A stretch of DNA of 53,870 nt from Pontibacillus marinus BH030004 = DSM 16465 (GCF_000425225.1 NZ_AULJ01000041.1:1-53870); one strand, 5' to 3'; numbered from the stretch's first letter, positions 1-10,096 are shown. Translations and numbers: made by a program. The notes: generated by a model not told the origin, from the sequence alone.

Positions 1-185
1 TTGCCGTGGTACTTTCACCTAGAAATTTTAACTACGTCGATTTTCTTCCTTGTTAAAATTTCATGTCACAAACGTGTAAAGGAAACACGATGAACCTTGG
101 TGAATCGATGTTGACTTATCGTACGGAGGCGAGGGAAGTCCATTTGTTGCTGGGCGCTGGAGCTGGATGTTGCCCCGCTCCCGTT
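1..185. repeat. R2 repeat family, copy 1 (cut by window edge)
   Basis: This non-coding stretch matches the block at about 13363-13706 almost base for base: both run from TTGCCGTGGTACTTT, through AGAAATTTTAACT and GTGTAAAGGAAACACGATG, to TTGCTGGGCGCTGGAGCT. Copy 1 lacks the three 52-bp hairpin units that copy 2 carries between CGTACGGAG and AAGTCCAT, so it is the short form. Its left part lies outside the window. It sits just downstream of gpsA and next to the gpsA terminator. No open reading frame with a ribosome binding site is visible. Confidence 0.85.
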
Positions 186-231
186 AAAAAAGTTATGCAC
201 AAGTCACAAATTTTATAATTTCCTAGACAAT

Positions 232-271
232 AAAAAATCCGATTTTCATCCACCTGGATGAAAACCGGATT
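232..271 (-). terminator. Intrinsic terminator of gpsA
   Basis: A 16-bp stem (236-251 with 256-271, one G-U pair) with a four-base loop is followed on the minus strand by a T run. It lies about 30 bases past the gpsA stop codon. Confidence 0.9.
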
Positions 272-302
272 CATAATTGGTCTTTCAAAAAACAAGTATT
301 AT

Positions 303-1325
303 TTATAAAATGTTTGAAAGATCTTCCATTTCATGACGACGTCCTCTTGTCATAAGCTGGTCAACGACATCTTTCGGATGCGCATGATTAAATAAAATTT
401 CCTCAATACCTGCTGTTATTGGCATTTCAACTTGTTGTTGTTTAGATAATTGGTAAGCGGCATTTGTCGTACGAACACCTTCTACCACCATTCCCATATG
501 CTCTAAAACCTCTTCTAAAGGCTGTCCCTTACCGAGCATATGTCCAGCACGGTAATTTCGACTATGAGGACTTGTACAAGTTACTATAAGGTCTCCTACG
601 CCTGTAAGACCAGCAAATGTGAGAGGTTTTGCTCCCATTGAAGATCCAAGTCTAGCAATTTCAGCCAAGCCTCTTGTGATCAGTGCAGATTTAGCATTAT
701 CTCCATAACCCAATCCGTCGGAAATACCAGCACCTAAAGCAATGATATTCTTGAGAGCACCGCCAAGTTCAACACCAATTACATCAGGGTTTGTGTACAC
801 ACGAAAGTGTTCATTGATAAAGAGGTCTTGAGCCTTTTCTGCTTCAGACATGGTAGCGGAAGATACCGTAACCGTAGTCGGTTGACGTAAGCCTACTTCT
901 TCAGCATGGCTTGGACCACTTAGCACGACTACATCTTCATATAATTTATCGGGCAACTCTTCATCAATCATTTCGGAGACACGCTTTAGAGAATCGGGAT
1001 CAATTCCTTTCGTAGCATGAATAAGAGTAACCTTATTGGAAAGTGCCTCTTTCAGCTGCTGACATACCTCTCGTATTGCTTTTGTTGGCACCACTAAAAC
1101 AACGGCCGTAACATCTTTTACTGCCTCAGTGAGGTCTGTATAAGCTGTTATTGAAGATGGAATCGTTGCATCTTTTAAATATCGCTCATTCTTGTTGTTT
1201 GTATTTATTTCATCTGCTTGTTCTTTACGATGAGTCCATAAACGAACATCGTGTTGATTATCTGCTAAAACAATGGATAAAGCTGTTCCCCAGCTTCCTG
1301 CTCCAAGAACTGCAACACTTGCCAT
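303..1325 (-). CDS. gpsA: Glycerol-3-phosphate dehydrogenase [NAD(P)+]
   Basis: The cytosolic enzyme reduces dihydroxyacetone phosphate to sn-glycerol 3-phosphate, the backbone for phospholipids. The N-terminus carries the Rossmann motif GAGSWG at residues 8-13, and the family signature around ALKNIIALGAG holds the catalytic lysine. At 340 residues it has the usual length. An upstream in-frame GTG at 1331 is only three bases from AGGAGG, whereas the ATG at 1325 is nine bases away, so the ATG is chosen. It follows der in the same direction, the conserved Bacillus order, and ends in a strong terminator. Confidence 0.96.
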   Translation of the reverse strand: MASVAVLGAGSWGTALSIVLADNQHDVRLWTHRKEQADEINTNNKNERYLKDATIPSSITAYTDLTEAVKDVTAVVLVVPTKAIREVCQQLKEALSNKVTLIHATKGIDPDSLKRVSEMIDEELPDKLYEDVVVLSGPSHAEEVGLRQPTTVTVSSATMSEAEKAQDLFINEHFRVYTNPDVIGVELGGALKNIIALGAGISDGLGYGDNAKSALITRGLAEIARLGSSMGAKPLTFAGLTGVGDLIVTCTSPHSRNYRAGHMLGKGQPLEEVLEHMGMVVEGVRTTNAAYQLSKQQQVEMPITAGIEEILFNHAHPKDVVDQLMTRGRRHEMEDLSNIL

Positions 1326-1340
1326 TTGCACATTCCTCCT

Positions 1341-2651
1341 CTATTTTCTTTGTCTTGCGTATATCTTAATCGGTGTTCCTTCGAATCCAAATGCTTCTCG
1401 TATACGGTTTTCAAGGAAACGTTCATAGGAGAAGTGTAGAAGATCTGGATCATTTACAAATACAACAAAGGTTGGTGGTTGTATGGAAACCTGTGTTGCG
1501 TAAAAGATTTTCAATTTCTGCCCCTTTAAGGATGGAACTGGTTTGTAAGCTAAAGCATCCATGATTACTTCGTTTAATATATTCGTTTGAACACGTTTTG
1601 TATGATTTTCACTTGCTAGAAGAATGCTCGGTAATAGAGTGTGCATACGTTTTTTCGTTTTCGCTGATAGATACACAATTGGAGCATAATCAAGGAACTG
1701 GAATTGTTGTCTAACTTTATCTTCGAATTTTTTCATCGTTTTATCGTCAGTTTCAATGGCATCCCATTTGTTCACAACGATTACGACACCTTTTCCTGCT
1801 TCATGGGCATAACCAGCAATCTTTTTATCTTGTTCAATAATACCTGTATCAGCATCAAGCACAACCAATACGACATCAGAACGTTCGATTGCTTTCAACG
1901 CACGGAGTACGCTATATTTTTCTGTGGTTTCATACACTTTCCCTTTTTTCCGCATACCAGCGGTATCAATAATGACATAATCTCGATCATCTTTTGAGAA
2001 TGATGTATCAATAGCATCTCGTGTTGTTCCTTCTATTTCACTTACAATGACACGCTCTTCACCTAAAATTGAGTTCACAAGAGAAGACTTTCCAACGTTC
2101 GGACGACCTATCAAGCTAAAATGAATGGTATCATCGTCTTCATCAGGCATAACTCGCTCAGGAAAATGCTTAACCACTTCATCAAGCATGTCTCCAAGAC
2201 CTAGCCCATGCGTACCCGAGATTGGGAACGGCTCACCGAAGCCAAGTGCATAAAACTCATAAATTTTTTCTTGCATTTCTGGATTATCAATTTTGTTTAC
2301 AGCTAAAACAACAGGCTTGTTTGATTTATACAACAGACGGGCAACTTCCTCATCTGCGCCTGTAATTCCATCACGTCCGTTTACCATAAAGAGGATGACG
2401 TCCGCTTCATCAATTGCTACCTCTGCTTGTCCACGCATTTGCACAAGAAGAGGTTCATCACCTAATTCAATTCCACCTGTATCGATTATATTAAAAGTGG
2501 TATTTAACCATTCTGCTTCAGAGTAAATACGGTCTCTTGTTACTCCTGGTGTGTCTTCCACAATGGAAATACGCTCACCTACAAGTCTGTTAAAGATTGT
2601 TGATTTCCCTACGTTTGGACGACCTACCACTGCAACTACAGATTTTCTCAT
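1341..2651 (-). CDS. der: Ribosome-associated GTPase Der (EngA)
   Basis: Der is an essential double-Era GTPase needed for maturation of the 50S ribosomal subunit. Two complete G domains are visible: GRPNVGKS occurs near residue 10 and again near residue 180, with NKID and NKWD specificity motifs, followed by the C-terminal KH-like domain. The protein is 436 residues, as in B. subtilis. A TTG codon at 2675 extends the frame, but the ATG at 2651 gives the family N-terminus and has AAAGGGTGA upstream. It precedes gpsA by 15 bases, so the two are probably co-transcribed. Confidence 0.96.
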   Translation of the reverse strand: MRKSVVAVVGRPNVGKSTIFNRLVGERISIVEDTPGVTRDRIYSEAEWLNTTFNIIDTGGIELGDEPLLVQMRGQAEVAIDEADVILFMVNGRDGITGADEEVARLLYKSNKPVVLAVNKIDNPEMQEKIYEFYALGFGEPFPISGTHGLGLGDMLDEVVKHFPERVMPDEDDDTIHFSLIGRPNVGKSSLVNSILGEERVIVSEIEGTTRDAIDTSFSKDDRDYVIIDTAGMRKKGKVYETTEKYSVLRALKAIERSDVVLVVLDADTGIIEQDKKIAGYAHEAGKGVVIVVNKWDAIETDDKTMKKFEDKVRQQFQFLDYAPIVYLSAKTKKRMHTLLPSILLASENHTKRVQTNILNEVIMDALAYKPVPSLKGQKLKIFYATQVSIQPPTFVVFVNDPDLLHFSYERFLENRIREAFGFEGTPIKIYARQRK

Positions 2652-2845
2652 GAAAGGTTCACCCTTTCTTTTCAATTTCGTTATTCATATTTTTGTTTCT
2701 TTTGTTCATTCTACATGAACACTTAACTTTTTTATTTTAGCAAAAGGTTTGATAAGTAACAATGTTTTTCTTATCATACCAAGTTCTGTGATATTTCATG
2801 AGCTTTCTTTATCCATACCCAATCAAAGGGAATGTTGAATCTCAT

Positions 2846-3448
2846 TTACGTCTTTATTCCAGCTTTTCGTTTCACAATTTCTGTTATAGTGTTTTCCATC
2901 CAAGTTGTAAACTTACCAACTAAACTTGTGATCACAATCAGTACAATGACAACGCTATAGATATCCAAAAAGCCTTTGTCACCTGCAGCATCTTGGAAAC
3001 CATAATCCATAAGAATGAATGAATAGATGATTTCTCCTACTGAAGCGCCAAGCCCCCAAATAGCCATTCTCAGCCACATAGAATGGCTTATAAACAGCAT
3101 TAGCAGAAAAGCTAACAATGAGTACACGAGAAGGCGTGGAGCAAATATCCAAACCGGGCTCACCATTTCCCACAATAAGGCTCCAACATACCCTATACAA
3201 ACCGATAACGCTAAACAAGTGGTTCTGATTTGTTTTGCATGCATGGCTATTACGACTATTGAAATGATCGTAATACATACATTAGCTACATTGATTAGAA
3301 TAAAACTAATTTTAATCTCAAAAGAGAAGGTAATGATAAGCAGTAACAAACTGATTGAAATCCCTGTACGCTTTTGGGATTTAGGCATAAAGAAATACAC
3401 TGTAACCCATAAAAGCCAATTGATATAAATAAAATATATGCCGTCCAT
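2846..3448 (-). CDS. yphA: YphA-like integral membrane protein
   Basis: This is a 200-residue, very hydrophobic protein with about six predicted membrane spans and a charged C-terminus (residues KRKAGIKT at the end). Its place between der and ypzI matches B. subtilis yphA, whose function is not known. The start at 3448 is chosen because GGAGG lies eight bases upstream; a longer reading from 3484 would place that ribosome binding site inside the gene. No catalytic motif is apparent. The identification rests on position, length and hydrophobic pattern. Confidence 0.75.
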   Translation of the reverse strand: MDGIYFIYINWLLWVTVYFFMPKSQKRTGISISLLLLIITFSFEIKISFILINVANVCITIISIVVIAMHAKQIRTTCLALSVCIGYVGALLWEMVSPVWIFAPRLLVYSLLAFLLMLFISHSMWLRMAIWGLGASVGEIIYSFILMDYGFQDAAGDKGFLDIYSVVIVLIVITSLVGKFTTWMENTITEIVKRKAGIKT

Positions 3449-3556
3449 AATTATTTCCTCCATCTCACTCCTCATTATGGACAAAAGCCGCCATTCTAAT
3501 CATGTATAAAGCTTCTCAATCTATACACAATAAGGGAAGGTAAGGGAGGTTTTCTA

Positions 3557-3691
3557 ATGGGAAAGGATAGACAAGAAAAACGCTTAAAACAAGAACGTCG
3601 TGTTGAAAGCGACCGCGATCCAAAATCACATCCAAAAGGAAGCACGTACATGGATACACCTGAACAAGCTCGTGAAGATCAAAAACGCTAG
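3557..3691 (+). CDS. ypzI: YpzI family small protein
   Basis: This 44-residue, highly charged protein begins MGKDRQEKRLKQ, the N-terminus typical of YpzI, and is rich in Arg, Lys, Asp and Glu with no hydrophobic segment. GGGAGG lies seven bases before the ATG. It is transcribed opposite to its neighbours, between yphA and fni, exactly where ypzI lies in B. subtilis. The function is unknown. Confidence 0.85.
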   Translation: MGKDRQEKRLKQERRVESDRDPKSHPKGSTYMDTPEQAREDQKR

Positions 3692-3720
3692 GACTTTTAT
3701 TGAATAGCCTTTAATTATTA

Positions 3721-3766
3721 GAAAAACACGGTTATCGTCAAAAATGGCGAAACCGATGTTTTTCCT
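3721..3766 (+). terminator. Probable terminator of ypzI
   Basis: Arms at 3722-3733 and 3751-3763 pair with one bulge and end in a T-rich 3' arm. It lies about 30 bases beyond the ypzI stop. Confidence 0.55.
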
Positions 3767-3810
3767 TAAACTTTAACCCTCTTCAACAGTTAAATTTTCT
3801 CAAAGCACAA

Positions 3811-3841
3811 AAACGAAGCTCAGAGTGAACACTCTGAGCTT
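3811..3841 (-). terminator. Intrinsic terminator of fni
   Basis: A perfect 11-bp stem (3816-3826 with 3831-3841, four-base loop) is followed on the minus strand by CGTTTTTG. It lies about 25 bases past the fni stop. Confidence 0.9.
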
Positions 3842-3864
3842 CTTATAATGTAAAGTATATAGAC

Positions 3865-4899
3865 TTACAAACCTGTTGAACGCTGCTCAAGCCATGCTTT
3901 TGTACGGCCTGTAAAAATGTGTGGTTTTCCGTCTAACATGTACGTATCTTTTGCACCTAAAACCATCATTGCAATTTTAAATTCATGATGAATGTGGTTG
4001 ATCTCTTCAACTAACGTTTCGAGATCATCTTTAATTAAGATGCGAAGTAGGTGGCCTGCCATTCCAAAAGCATTAGCACCTAAAACAAAAGCTTTTGCAC
4101 CGTCTAGGCCGTTACGCATACCTCCTGATGCAACCACATTACATTCAGGATAAACGCTTTTAACCTCTTTAACGGAAATCGCAGTTGGAATCCCCCATTG
4201 ATTAAAGGATTCAAATGGTTGCTTCCTACGCTTATTCTCCACTTTTGAAAAGTTTGTTCCACCTTTTCCACCCACATCAATATAAGATACACCTATATCC
4301 TTCAATTGCCTTGTAGATTCCATCGAAATTCCAAAGCCAACTTCCTTTATAATAACAGGAACATCGACACCCTTGACTATTTCTTCAATTTGTCGGAGTC
4401 GTTCAGAAAAATCACGATCTCCCTCAGGCATAATTAGTTCTTGCAAGACATTAAGGTGAATTTGTAAGGCATTAGCCTCTAACATATCTACTGCAATTTT
4501 AGCCTGTTCTAGAGTTGCTTCACTACCGATATTTGCAAAAACAATCCCATCCGGGTTCTCACGTCTAACGACTTGATAGGTTTGCCTTTCTTTCTCATCT
4601 TTTAATGCAGACATTTGAGAACCTACAGCAAGAGCAATCCCCGTCTCTCGAGCTGCTATTGCTAAGTCCCGATTAATGGCTTCAGTTTTTTCACCACCGC
4701 CACCAGTCATGGCATTGACAAAAAGAGGCGAACTTAGAGAAAGTTCGCCTAATTGAGTCTGAAGAGAAATATCATCCCAATGTATATCGGTTAAGCTTTG
4801 ATGAATGATTTCAACTTCATCAAAGCTATTAACACCCATGTCTTCGCGGTTTAGCGCATGTCTAATGTGCTCTAATTTTCTTCTTGATCGACTCAATAG
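3865..4899 (-). CDS. fni: Type II isopentenyl-diphosphate delta-isomerase
   Basis: This FMN-dependent enzyme interconverts isopentenyl and dimethylallyl diphosphate for isoprenoid synthesis. The family signatures MTGGGGEKTEAINR, GSQMSALKD, IHLNVLQE and GGKGGTNFSKVEN are all present in order, covering flavin, Mg2+ and substrate binding. A GTG at 4908 is in frame, but the TTG at 4899 has GGTGAT, the 3' half of the Shine-Dalgarno consensus, at the right distance, giving 344 residues. The gene starts 13 bases after the ypfD stop, so the two are translationally close and probably co-transcribed, as in B. subtilis. Confidence 0.95.
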   Translation of the reverse strand, partial: LLSRSRRKLEHIRHALNREDMGVNSFDEVEIIHQSLTDIHWDDISLQTQLGELSLSSPLFVNAMTGGGGEKTEAINRDLAIAARETGIALAVGSQMSALKDEKERQTYQVVRRENPDGIVFANIGSEATLEQAKIAVDMLEANALQIHLNVLQELIMPEGDRDFSERLRQIEEIVKGVDVPVIIKEVGFGISMESTRQLKDIGVSYIDVGGKGGTNFSKVENKRRKQPFESFNQWGIPTAISVKEVKSVYPECNVVASGGMRNGLDGAKAFVLGANAFGMAGHLLRILIKDDLETLVEEINHIHHEFKIAMMVLGAKDTYMLDGKPHIFTGRTKAWLEQRSTGL

Positions 4900-4911
4900 T
4901 ATCACCAAATA

Positions 4912-6048
4912 TTATTTTAATTTGTTTAGTTCGTCTCCAATGAAGTCTCCTAGTTGGAAACCAGAATCATCATCTTTTTGGTATTGCTCTACTTCAGCAC
5001 GAGATTGGTCTTCTTCAAGTTCCTTGATGCTTAGAGAAATACGTTTTTCGTCCTCATTTACATCTAGAACTTTCACTTTCACTTCTTGTCCTTCTTCAAG
5101 AACTTCTTGAGGTGTACCGATATGGCGGTTTGCAATTTGAGAAATGTGAACGAGACCTTCAACACCAGGTAGAAGTTCTACGAATGCACCAAAGTTCACT
5201 AAACGGCGTACAGTACCATCTAGTACATCACCTGGGCGCACTTTGTCTTCTACTTGATCCCATGGTCCTGGTAACGTATCTTTTAGTGACAGTGAAATAC
5301 GATCATTGTCACGGTCTACTGAAAGAACCTTCACACGGATTTTTTGGCCCTCTTCAACTACATCAGAAGCCTTATCAACATGCTCATGAGCTAGCTGAGA
5401 AATATGCACAAGGCCGTCCATGCCACCAATGTCTACAAACGCACCAAAGTCTGTAAGGCGCTGTACAGTACCTTCAAGAACTTTGCCCTCTTCTAAAGAT
5501 TGCATTAACGCTTGCTTTCTCGATTCATTCTCATCTTCTACAACAGCGCTGTGAGAAAGAATGACACGATTTTGCTCACGATCAAGTTCGATAACTTTTA
5601 GTTTTAGTGTTTGTCCTTTATATTCATTAAAGTCTTCAACATAGTAAGTTTCAACAAGTGAAGCTGGGATGAATCCTCGTAAACCTACATCTACAACTAG
5701 ACCACCTTTTACGATATCCTTCACTTCAGCTTCAAATACTTCGCCTGTTTCAAGCTTTGACTCAAGGTCTTCCCATGCTGCATCTGCATCAACAGCACGT
5801 TTAGATAATACAACTTCATCATCTTCAACCTTTTTCACTTTAAGCGTTAATTCATCGCCCTCAGAGACAACATCTGCTGCCTTTTCTACATGAAGGCTTG
5901 AGATCTCGCTGATTGGAATAATTCCATCTACCTTATAACCCACATCAACTAGAACCTGCTTGTCCTCAACTTTAACAACCTTTCCTGTCACAACATCTCC
6001 AACAGTTAGGTTTGGCATGTTTTCCATTCCTTGATTCATTTCGTCCAT
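4912..6048 (-). CDS. ypfD: S1 RNA-binding domain protein (YpfD, ribosomal S1 homolog)
   Basis: This 378-residue cytosolic protein consists of four consecutive S1 (OB-fold) repeats, each opening with a VGDVVTGKV-like or EGKVLEGTV-like strand and containing [21 protein letters not shown] or [11 protein letters not shown]. Low-GC Firmicutes have this shorter four-repeat protein in place of the six-repeat proteobacterial S1. The C-terminus is acidic. AGGAGG lies eight bases before the ATG. It is followed at 13 bases by fni. A role in RNA binding is established for the fold; the precise role in translation here is inference. Confidence 0.95.
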   Translation of the reverse strand: MDEMNQGMENMPNLTVGDVVTGKVVKVEDKQVLVDVGYKVDGIIPISEISSLHVEKAADVVSEGDELTLKVKKVEDDEVVLSKRAVDADAAWEDLESKLETGEVFEAEVKDIVKGGLVVDVGLRGFIPASLVETYYVEDFNEYKGQTLKLKVIELDREQNRVILSHSAVVEDENESRKQALMQSLEEGKVLEGTVQRLTDFGAFVDIGGMDGLVHISQLAHEHVDKASDVVEEGQKIRVKVLSVDRDNDRISLSLKDTLPGPWDQVEDKVRPGDVLDGTVRRLVNFGAFVELLPGVEGLVHISQIANRHIGTPQEVLEEGQEVKVKVLDVNEDEKRISLSIKELEEDQSRAEVEQYQKDDDSGFQLGDFIGDELNKLK

Positions 6049-6143
6049 TTAAAATCCTCCTTAGTTCCGCCACCACCAGCCATAATTTTATTCTTTGTTC
6101 TAACTTCTAACATTTATGGCTTTTTGTCAAGCAAAAAATCCTA

Positions 6144-6725
6144 TTATCTATTATGATCTAAAAGCTTCTGAATGTCACCCATTATGACATCTGTAACCTC
6201 TTGTGAGGAAGCTTTACGCTCTCTTAATTCTGCCATCGGAACAGGCTTTCCATAAACGACTCTAAGAGGTTCTTTGCTTTTATAGGATCCGATAATAGCG
6301 CAAGGGATTACAGTCGCTTCAGAACGAAGCGCGAAGAACCCAGCTCCAGCCAACCCTTTCTTGAGTTCACCGGTTTTACTTCGAGTACCCTCAGGAAACA
6401 AACCTAAAACGTTCTGATCTTTCAAAACACCTAGTGCTTTTCGAAGCGCCTCTCGATCTTTCATTCCTCTTTTCACTGGAAAAGCATGAATTTTACGAAG
6501 CAACCAACCTAATGCTTTCTTCTCAAAAAGCTCTTCTTTCGCCATGAAATAAATGTCTCGAGGGGCTGTAATCCCTACAACAATAGGGTCATAATTCGAA
6601 ATATGATTCGAACATATTAAAACTGGACCTTGATCAGGAACGTTTTCTTTCCCTTCTACTTTTATTTTATATTTCGGATAAAAGATAGCAGCACAAACAT
6701 TTTTTGCAAATGTGTATAAACTCAT
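6144..6725 (-). CDS. plsC: 1-acyl-sn-glycerol-3-phosphate acyltransferase
   Basis: The membrane-associated enzyme acylates lysophosphatidic acid to phosphatidic acid. The catalytic HX4D motif is HISNYD at residues 41-46, and the glycerolphosphate-binding motif FPEGTRS follows near residue 115. At 193 residues it is the usual length for the Gram-positive family. It lies 12 bases after cmk in the same direction, so the two form an operon. Confidence 0.93.
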   Translation of the reverse strand: MSLYTFAKNVCAAIFYPKYKIKVEGKENVPDQGPVLICSNHISNYDPIVVGITAPRDIYFMAKEELFEKKALGWLLRKIHAFPVKRGMKDREALRKALGVLKDQNVLGLFPEGTRSKTGELKKGLAGAGFFALRSEATVIPCAIIGSYKSKEPLRVVYGKPVPMAELRERKASSQEVTDVIMGDIQKLLDHNR

Positions 6726-6737
6726 AACCCATTCCCC

Positions 6738-7412
6738 TTAGTCTTTTTTCGCATCGACCTTACTTAATATTTTACCAGCAACTTCATCTATACTTAAAGA
6801 AGTTGTATCAATTTCGATTGCATCATCAGCTTTCAATAAAGGCGATACTTCTCGCTCTGAATCTAATTGATCCCTTTTTCGAATCTCATCTTTAAGTTTT
6901 TCTAGATCAGAAGAAAATCCTTTTTCTTGATTTTCTTTATGTCTTCTTTCTGCACGTTCTTCTACGGAAGCTATTAAAAAGATTTTCAACTCGGCATCTG
7001 GAATAACGTGTGTGCCGATGTCTCTCCCATCCATTACAACGCCTCTTTTTTTAGCAAGTTGTCTTTGACGGTTTACCATTTCCTCACGCACAGAACCATG
7101 CTGAGCTACTATGGATACATTTGATGTGACTTCCTGGTTTCGAATTTCCAAGGATACATCGGCTCCATCTAACTTAACAAGCTGCCCAGCTTCCGTTTGG
7201 ACCAAGTCTATGATGGTATTTTGAAGTAATTGGTACATGGCTTTTTCATCTTCTAAAGATTGATCTTGTTGTAGGGCTTTATAAGTTAATGCTCGATACA
7301 TTGCCCCAGTGTCAATATAGACATAAGATAGTTTGCTTGCGACGATTTTGGCCACTGTACTTTTACCGGCAGCTGCTGGTCCATCAATGGCAATTGCAAT
7401 TGGTTTCTCCAT
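6738..7412 (-). CDS. cmk: Cytidylate kinase
   Basis: The enzyme phosphorylates CMP and dCMP using ATP. The P-loop [11 protein letters not shown] is at residues 9-19, [12 protein letters not shown] marks the NMP-binding region, and [12 protein letters not shown] is the conserved CMP-specific segment. Length (224 residues) fits the family. It heads a pair with plsC; a terminator at 7494 separates it from ypfB. Confidence 0.96.
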   Translation of the reverse strand: MEKPIAIAIDGPAAAGKSTVAKIVASKLSYVYIDTGAMYRALTYKALQQDQSLEDEKAMYQLLQNTIIDLVQTEAGQLVKLDGADVSLEIRNQEVTSNVSIVAQHGSVREEMVNRQRQLAKKRGVVMDGRDIGTHVIPDAELKIFLIASVEERAERRHKENQEKGFSSDLEKLKDEIRKRDQLDSEREVSPLLKADDAIEIDTTSLSIDEVAGKILSKVDAKKD

Positions 7413-7493
7413 AAAAATCCCTCTTTCACATTGCTAATTATTCTCTTTTTATATATGTAACTCTACAAATTGAGTTTAAAACCCTAAGGATAA

Positions 7494-7526
7494 AACAAAC
7501 AAGCAGGATGGTCCTGCTTGTTTGTT
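7494..7526 (-). terminator. Intrinsic terminator of ypfB
   Basis: A perfect 15-bp stem (7494-7508 with 7512-7526, three-base loop) ends in TTTGTTTTAT on the minus strand, about 25 bases past the ypfB stop. Confidence 0.85.
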
Positions 7527-7550
7527 CATGTGTACGCACCCGAGTATTCC

Positions 7551-7751
7551 TCAAAATGATAACACATTTTGAAAGAACTGGTCTATTGTTTCAATGACTT
7601 TACCATCTTGAATTTTGTTTACTCCAAAATATTCATAGACAGGATTAATGTATAGTGCCATATCTGTTTTAAGAATCATCCATTGCACAATAATGAGTAA
7701 CACAGCATGAAAAAATACGAGAACAAGAACCCAGCGTTCAATTCGTTTCAT
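7551..7751 (-). CDS. ypfB: YpfB family small membrane protein
   Basis: This 66-residue protein has one membrane span near residues 7-27 after a basic N-terminus (MKRIERW), then a polar tail that should face outside. Position between motI and cmk and the length match YpfB of Bacillus, a family of unknown function. It lies 57 bases downstream of motI in the same direction. Confidence 0.8.
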   Translation of the reverse strand: MKRIERWVLVLVFFHAVLLIIVQWMILKTDMALYINPVYEYFGVNKIQDGKVIETIDQFFQNVLSF

Positions 7752-7808
7752 TCCCTAAAACAACCTTTTTAGGGATAGTGTTACCCCGATCTTTTATATC
7801 TATTCGAT

Positions 7809-8474
7809 TTACAGAACGCTTCGTCTACGATTAGCAAGCTGACGCTCAAAACAAAAACGGATAATGATTTGACGATCATTTTCGTCAATCTCATCAAATT
7901 CAAGCGATAGTTTATCTCTTTCCTTAGCATTCCCCTTCCAGACACGAACAACCCGAGATAAGGTTTGAATATACTGCGTTTCACCTGATGCTAACGGAAT
8001 CACAAACCATACTTCTATTCGATCTTCCTCTTCAACCTCTAAGTTCGGAGACGAAATGACAGCTGCCCCACCGCCACTTATATCTACTGTAGTACTTGTG
8101 AATGATGGTCCAGATCCTGTAGAAGGATGGACAGACACATCTACAGCTGTTTCAACCCTTACATATTGTCTACGCTGAATCCGAAGAATTTGCTCTTTGC
8201 CTGGAAAATGCAATGCTAAAACCGGAATGTTTAGTTTCTTTCTTCCTCTTACTTCTGTTTCAAATACATAAACCGATTCGTCTTTCCCCACAAATGTCGC
8301 TTTAAATTGGGTTCCTTCAAAGAAAAAACCTGTTTTACCTGTAGTCTGATTCACAGGATAATCTATGTACAAGACATCATCGTGGTACTCAACTAACTTA
8401 CACCGAAAGACTTCCGGCTCCTCCTGATCGGAATGTTTTAGTTCTAATGTTATAGGCATACCTATCTTTAACAA
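7809..8474 (-). CDS. motI: PilZ-domain c-di-GMP receptor, flagellar brake MotI (YpfA)
   Basis: MotI binds cyclic di-GMP and then acts on the flagellar stator MotA to slow the motor. The N-terminal YcgR-like domain covers roughly residues 1-95. The PilZ domain begins with the c-di-GMP motif RxxxR (R102-R106 in RRQYVR) and continues to DISGGG near residue 131, matching the second motif (D/N)xSxxG. The 221-residue length fits B. subtilis YpfA. The start is a TTG at 8474 preceded by GAGGGAG; no better ATG exists before the conserved region. Both ligand motifs are intact, so binding is expected. Confidence 0.9.
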   Translation of the reverse strand: MLKIGMPITLELKHSDQEEPEVFRCKLVEYHDDVLYIDYPVNQTTGKTGFFFEGTQFKATFVGKDESVYVFETEVRGRKKLNIPVLALHFPGKEQILRIQRRQYVRVETAVDVSVHPSTGSGPSFTSTTVDISGGGAAVISSPNLEVEEEDRIEVWFVIPLASGETQYIQTLSRVVRVWKGNAKERDKLSLEFDEIDENDRQIIIRFCFERQLANRRRSVL

Positions 8475-8572
8475 AATACTCCCTCTCCCCCTGATCAGAA
8501 TGACCTAACACTTTACACTATATTATGTCAAAGAAAGTAAGAAACACGCAAGCTACTTTATCTATTAATTAA

Positions 8573-8718
8573 AGTAGTTAAAGAAAACTTGGCGATTGAC
8601 AAGCCTTTCAAGGACCAGAAAGAGGCTTAGTTTCCCTTATACTCCATTCTTTCAAAATTTTTACTACATCGAATTACTTCTTTGTTAAAGTTTTATGCTT
8701 TTTTAACGTGAAAAAAGA
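8573..8718. repeat. Eroded relic of the R2 repeat
   Basis: The sequence aligns with the middle of the R2 copy at about 13303-13440: AAACTTG, GATTG-CAAGCC, the AG-GCTTAGTT block, TTTTACTAC-TCGA, and TTACTTCTTTG-TAAA occur in the same order and spacing, with many substitutions. It lies between the motI start and the ypeB terminator. No gene is visible in 8475-8740. Confidence 0.6.
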
Positions 8719-8740
8719 AAGGTGTAAAAACACCTTCCTT
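8711..8740 (-). terminator. Intrinsic terminator of sleB-ypeB
   Basis: Stem 8719-8725 with 8730-8736 is followed on the minus strand by a T run; it begins immediately after the ypeB stop codon. Confidence 0.8.
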
Positions 8741-10078
8741 TTAGGACGTAGCGAAATTCATTTCTGCTTCTTTTAACTTTTCTACCTTTTCTTCCATGCC
8801 ATCTTCAGCATTAATGAAAATTCTATAAGTACTTCCACCTAAGGTACCAAGGAACTCATAACAAAGTACTTCCTCATTTAAGTCATTTTCGATAATAGCT
8901 AAATGACTTTCTTGAATTTTCACACTCGGATTTACTTTTTCCTGAGCTTCTTCTTCACTAAGTGAAGGCTCTGGGATGTCGCGCTTTTGATGATTCTTTA
9001 AAAAGTTACGTGCAGAGAGACCTAAAATATCTCCGTTATCTAAGGCAACTTTCACCTGTAAGGAATCAGGATAAATCCTAACCTGATCTTGTACATACAA
9101 AAAGCCAAAGACTCCTATGTTTTCGTATTGACTGCTTTGATAAGGTTCCATGCTATCAAATTTATTCTTTTTCAAGAACGATTTAGCTTTCTCTAGGCTT
9201 TGATACAAACTGATCGAAGGTTCTTTTAGATTTCTCTCTACTAAAACGTTTATAGGGTGACCACCTTGAACAGATAAATCCATATACCCATTTTTGCCTT
9301 TACTTCGGTATGATACAGAATAAGTTGGTATATCTGCACCTTTTCCACTCTTTGTAATATTGACTTTTGCGTCTTTTGGTACTTCAAAGATATCTGTTGC
9401 CTTCTCTTTAGCTTGCTTTTCAGAAATGTCTTCTCCTGAAATATTTCTATACTTGTGATTATCTTTGGATGCCCCTGTAAAGGTTGGCCCTAAATCACCT
9501 TCTGTGTATCCCTCTACATTTTTCTCGACCGTTTTAAATCCATCAATAATTTTATTATCAGATTTTTCATTTGTCGCTAATGCTAATTGGACGTCCATCC
9601 AACGAAGGTTATCATTCAAGACCATATATTGAACCTTGCGGAGTTGTTTTTTTATACTTCCTGATTGTTCATATAATTTCTCTAACAATTTAACTTCATC
9701 ATCTTTTAAAGGGTTCTTATTTAAATCACGAATCGCCGTTCGATAGCTGAATTCTCCAATATTGGCCAAAAACTCTTCCGTTTTATTAAATGGCATTAAA
9801 GCTAATGGTAATTGCCCAACATCATTATGTGCTTCTGATGTAAGTCTCCATATTTCAGCAAGCTGAGGAGAAAGCTGCTTTTGAGAATTCATAGCTAATG
9901 TGGTTCCAATCTTATCGTGCAGTAAATTTAATTGGTATGTTAAATCATGAAAGGCACGTTGATAGGAGTTTTCTGCTTGAATTAAAATAGCATTTTTTTC
10001 TTGATGCTCTTGATAGCCCCATACAGCTGTTCCTGTTATCCCAACCGTTAACACGGCAATTAACAGCCAACGAATCAT
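8741..10078 (-). CDS. ypeB: Germination protein YpeB
   Basis: YpeB is a spore inner-membrane protein that stabilises and holds the cortex-lytic enzyme SleB. It has an N-terminal membrane anchor (about residues 3-21), a long helical domain, and two to three C-terminal PepSY-type repeats (for example the segment with DISEKQAKEKATDIF and that with EPSLSEEEAQEKV). A GTG at 10096 also fits the frame but lies within the ribosome binding site GAAAGGATG; the ATG at 10078 gives the usual MIRW start and 445 residues. It follows sleB by 18 bases, the conserved operon order. Confidence 0.95.
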   Translation of the reverse strand: MIRWLLIAVLTVGITGTAVWGYQEHQEKNAILIQAENSYQRAFHDLTYQLNLLHDKIGTTLAMNSQKQLSPQLAEIWRLTSEAHNDVGQLPLALMPFNKTEEFLANIGEFSYRTAIRDLNKNPLKDDEVKLLEKLYEQSGSIKKQLRKVQYMVLNDNLRWMDVQLALATNEKSDNKIIDGFKTVEKNVEGYTEGDLGPTFTGASKDNHKYRNISGEDISEKQAKEKATDIFEVPKDAKVNITKSGKGADIPTYSVSYRSKGKNGYMDLSVQGGHPINVLVERNLKEPSISLYQSLEKAKSFLKKNKFDSMEPYQSSQYENIGVFGFLYVQDQVRIYPDSLQVKVALDNGDILGLSARNFLKNHQKRDIPEPSLSEEEAQEKVNPSVKIQESHLAIIENDLNEEVLCYEFLGTLGGSTYRIFINAEDGMEEKVEKLKEAEMNFATS

Positions 10079-10096
10079 TTTGACACATCCTTTCAC

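Noticed and set aside
2979-3428. Frames on both strands overlapping yphA
   Set aside because: They are shadows of yphA, which alone has a ribosome binding site and membrane-protein composition.
4805-5893. Plus-strand frames across fni and ypfD
   Set aside because: They are antisense shadows of conserved genes, Ser-rich or of random composition, without ribosome binding sites.
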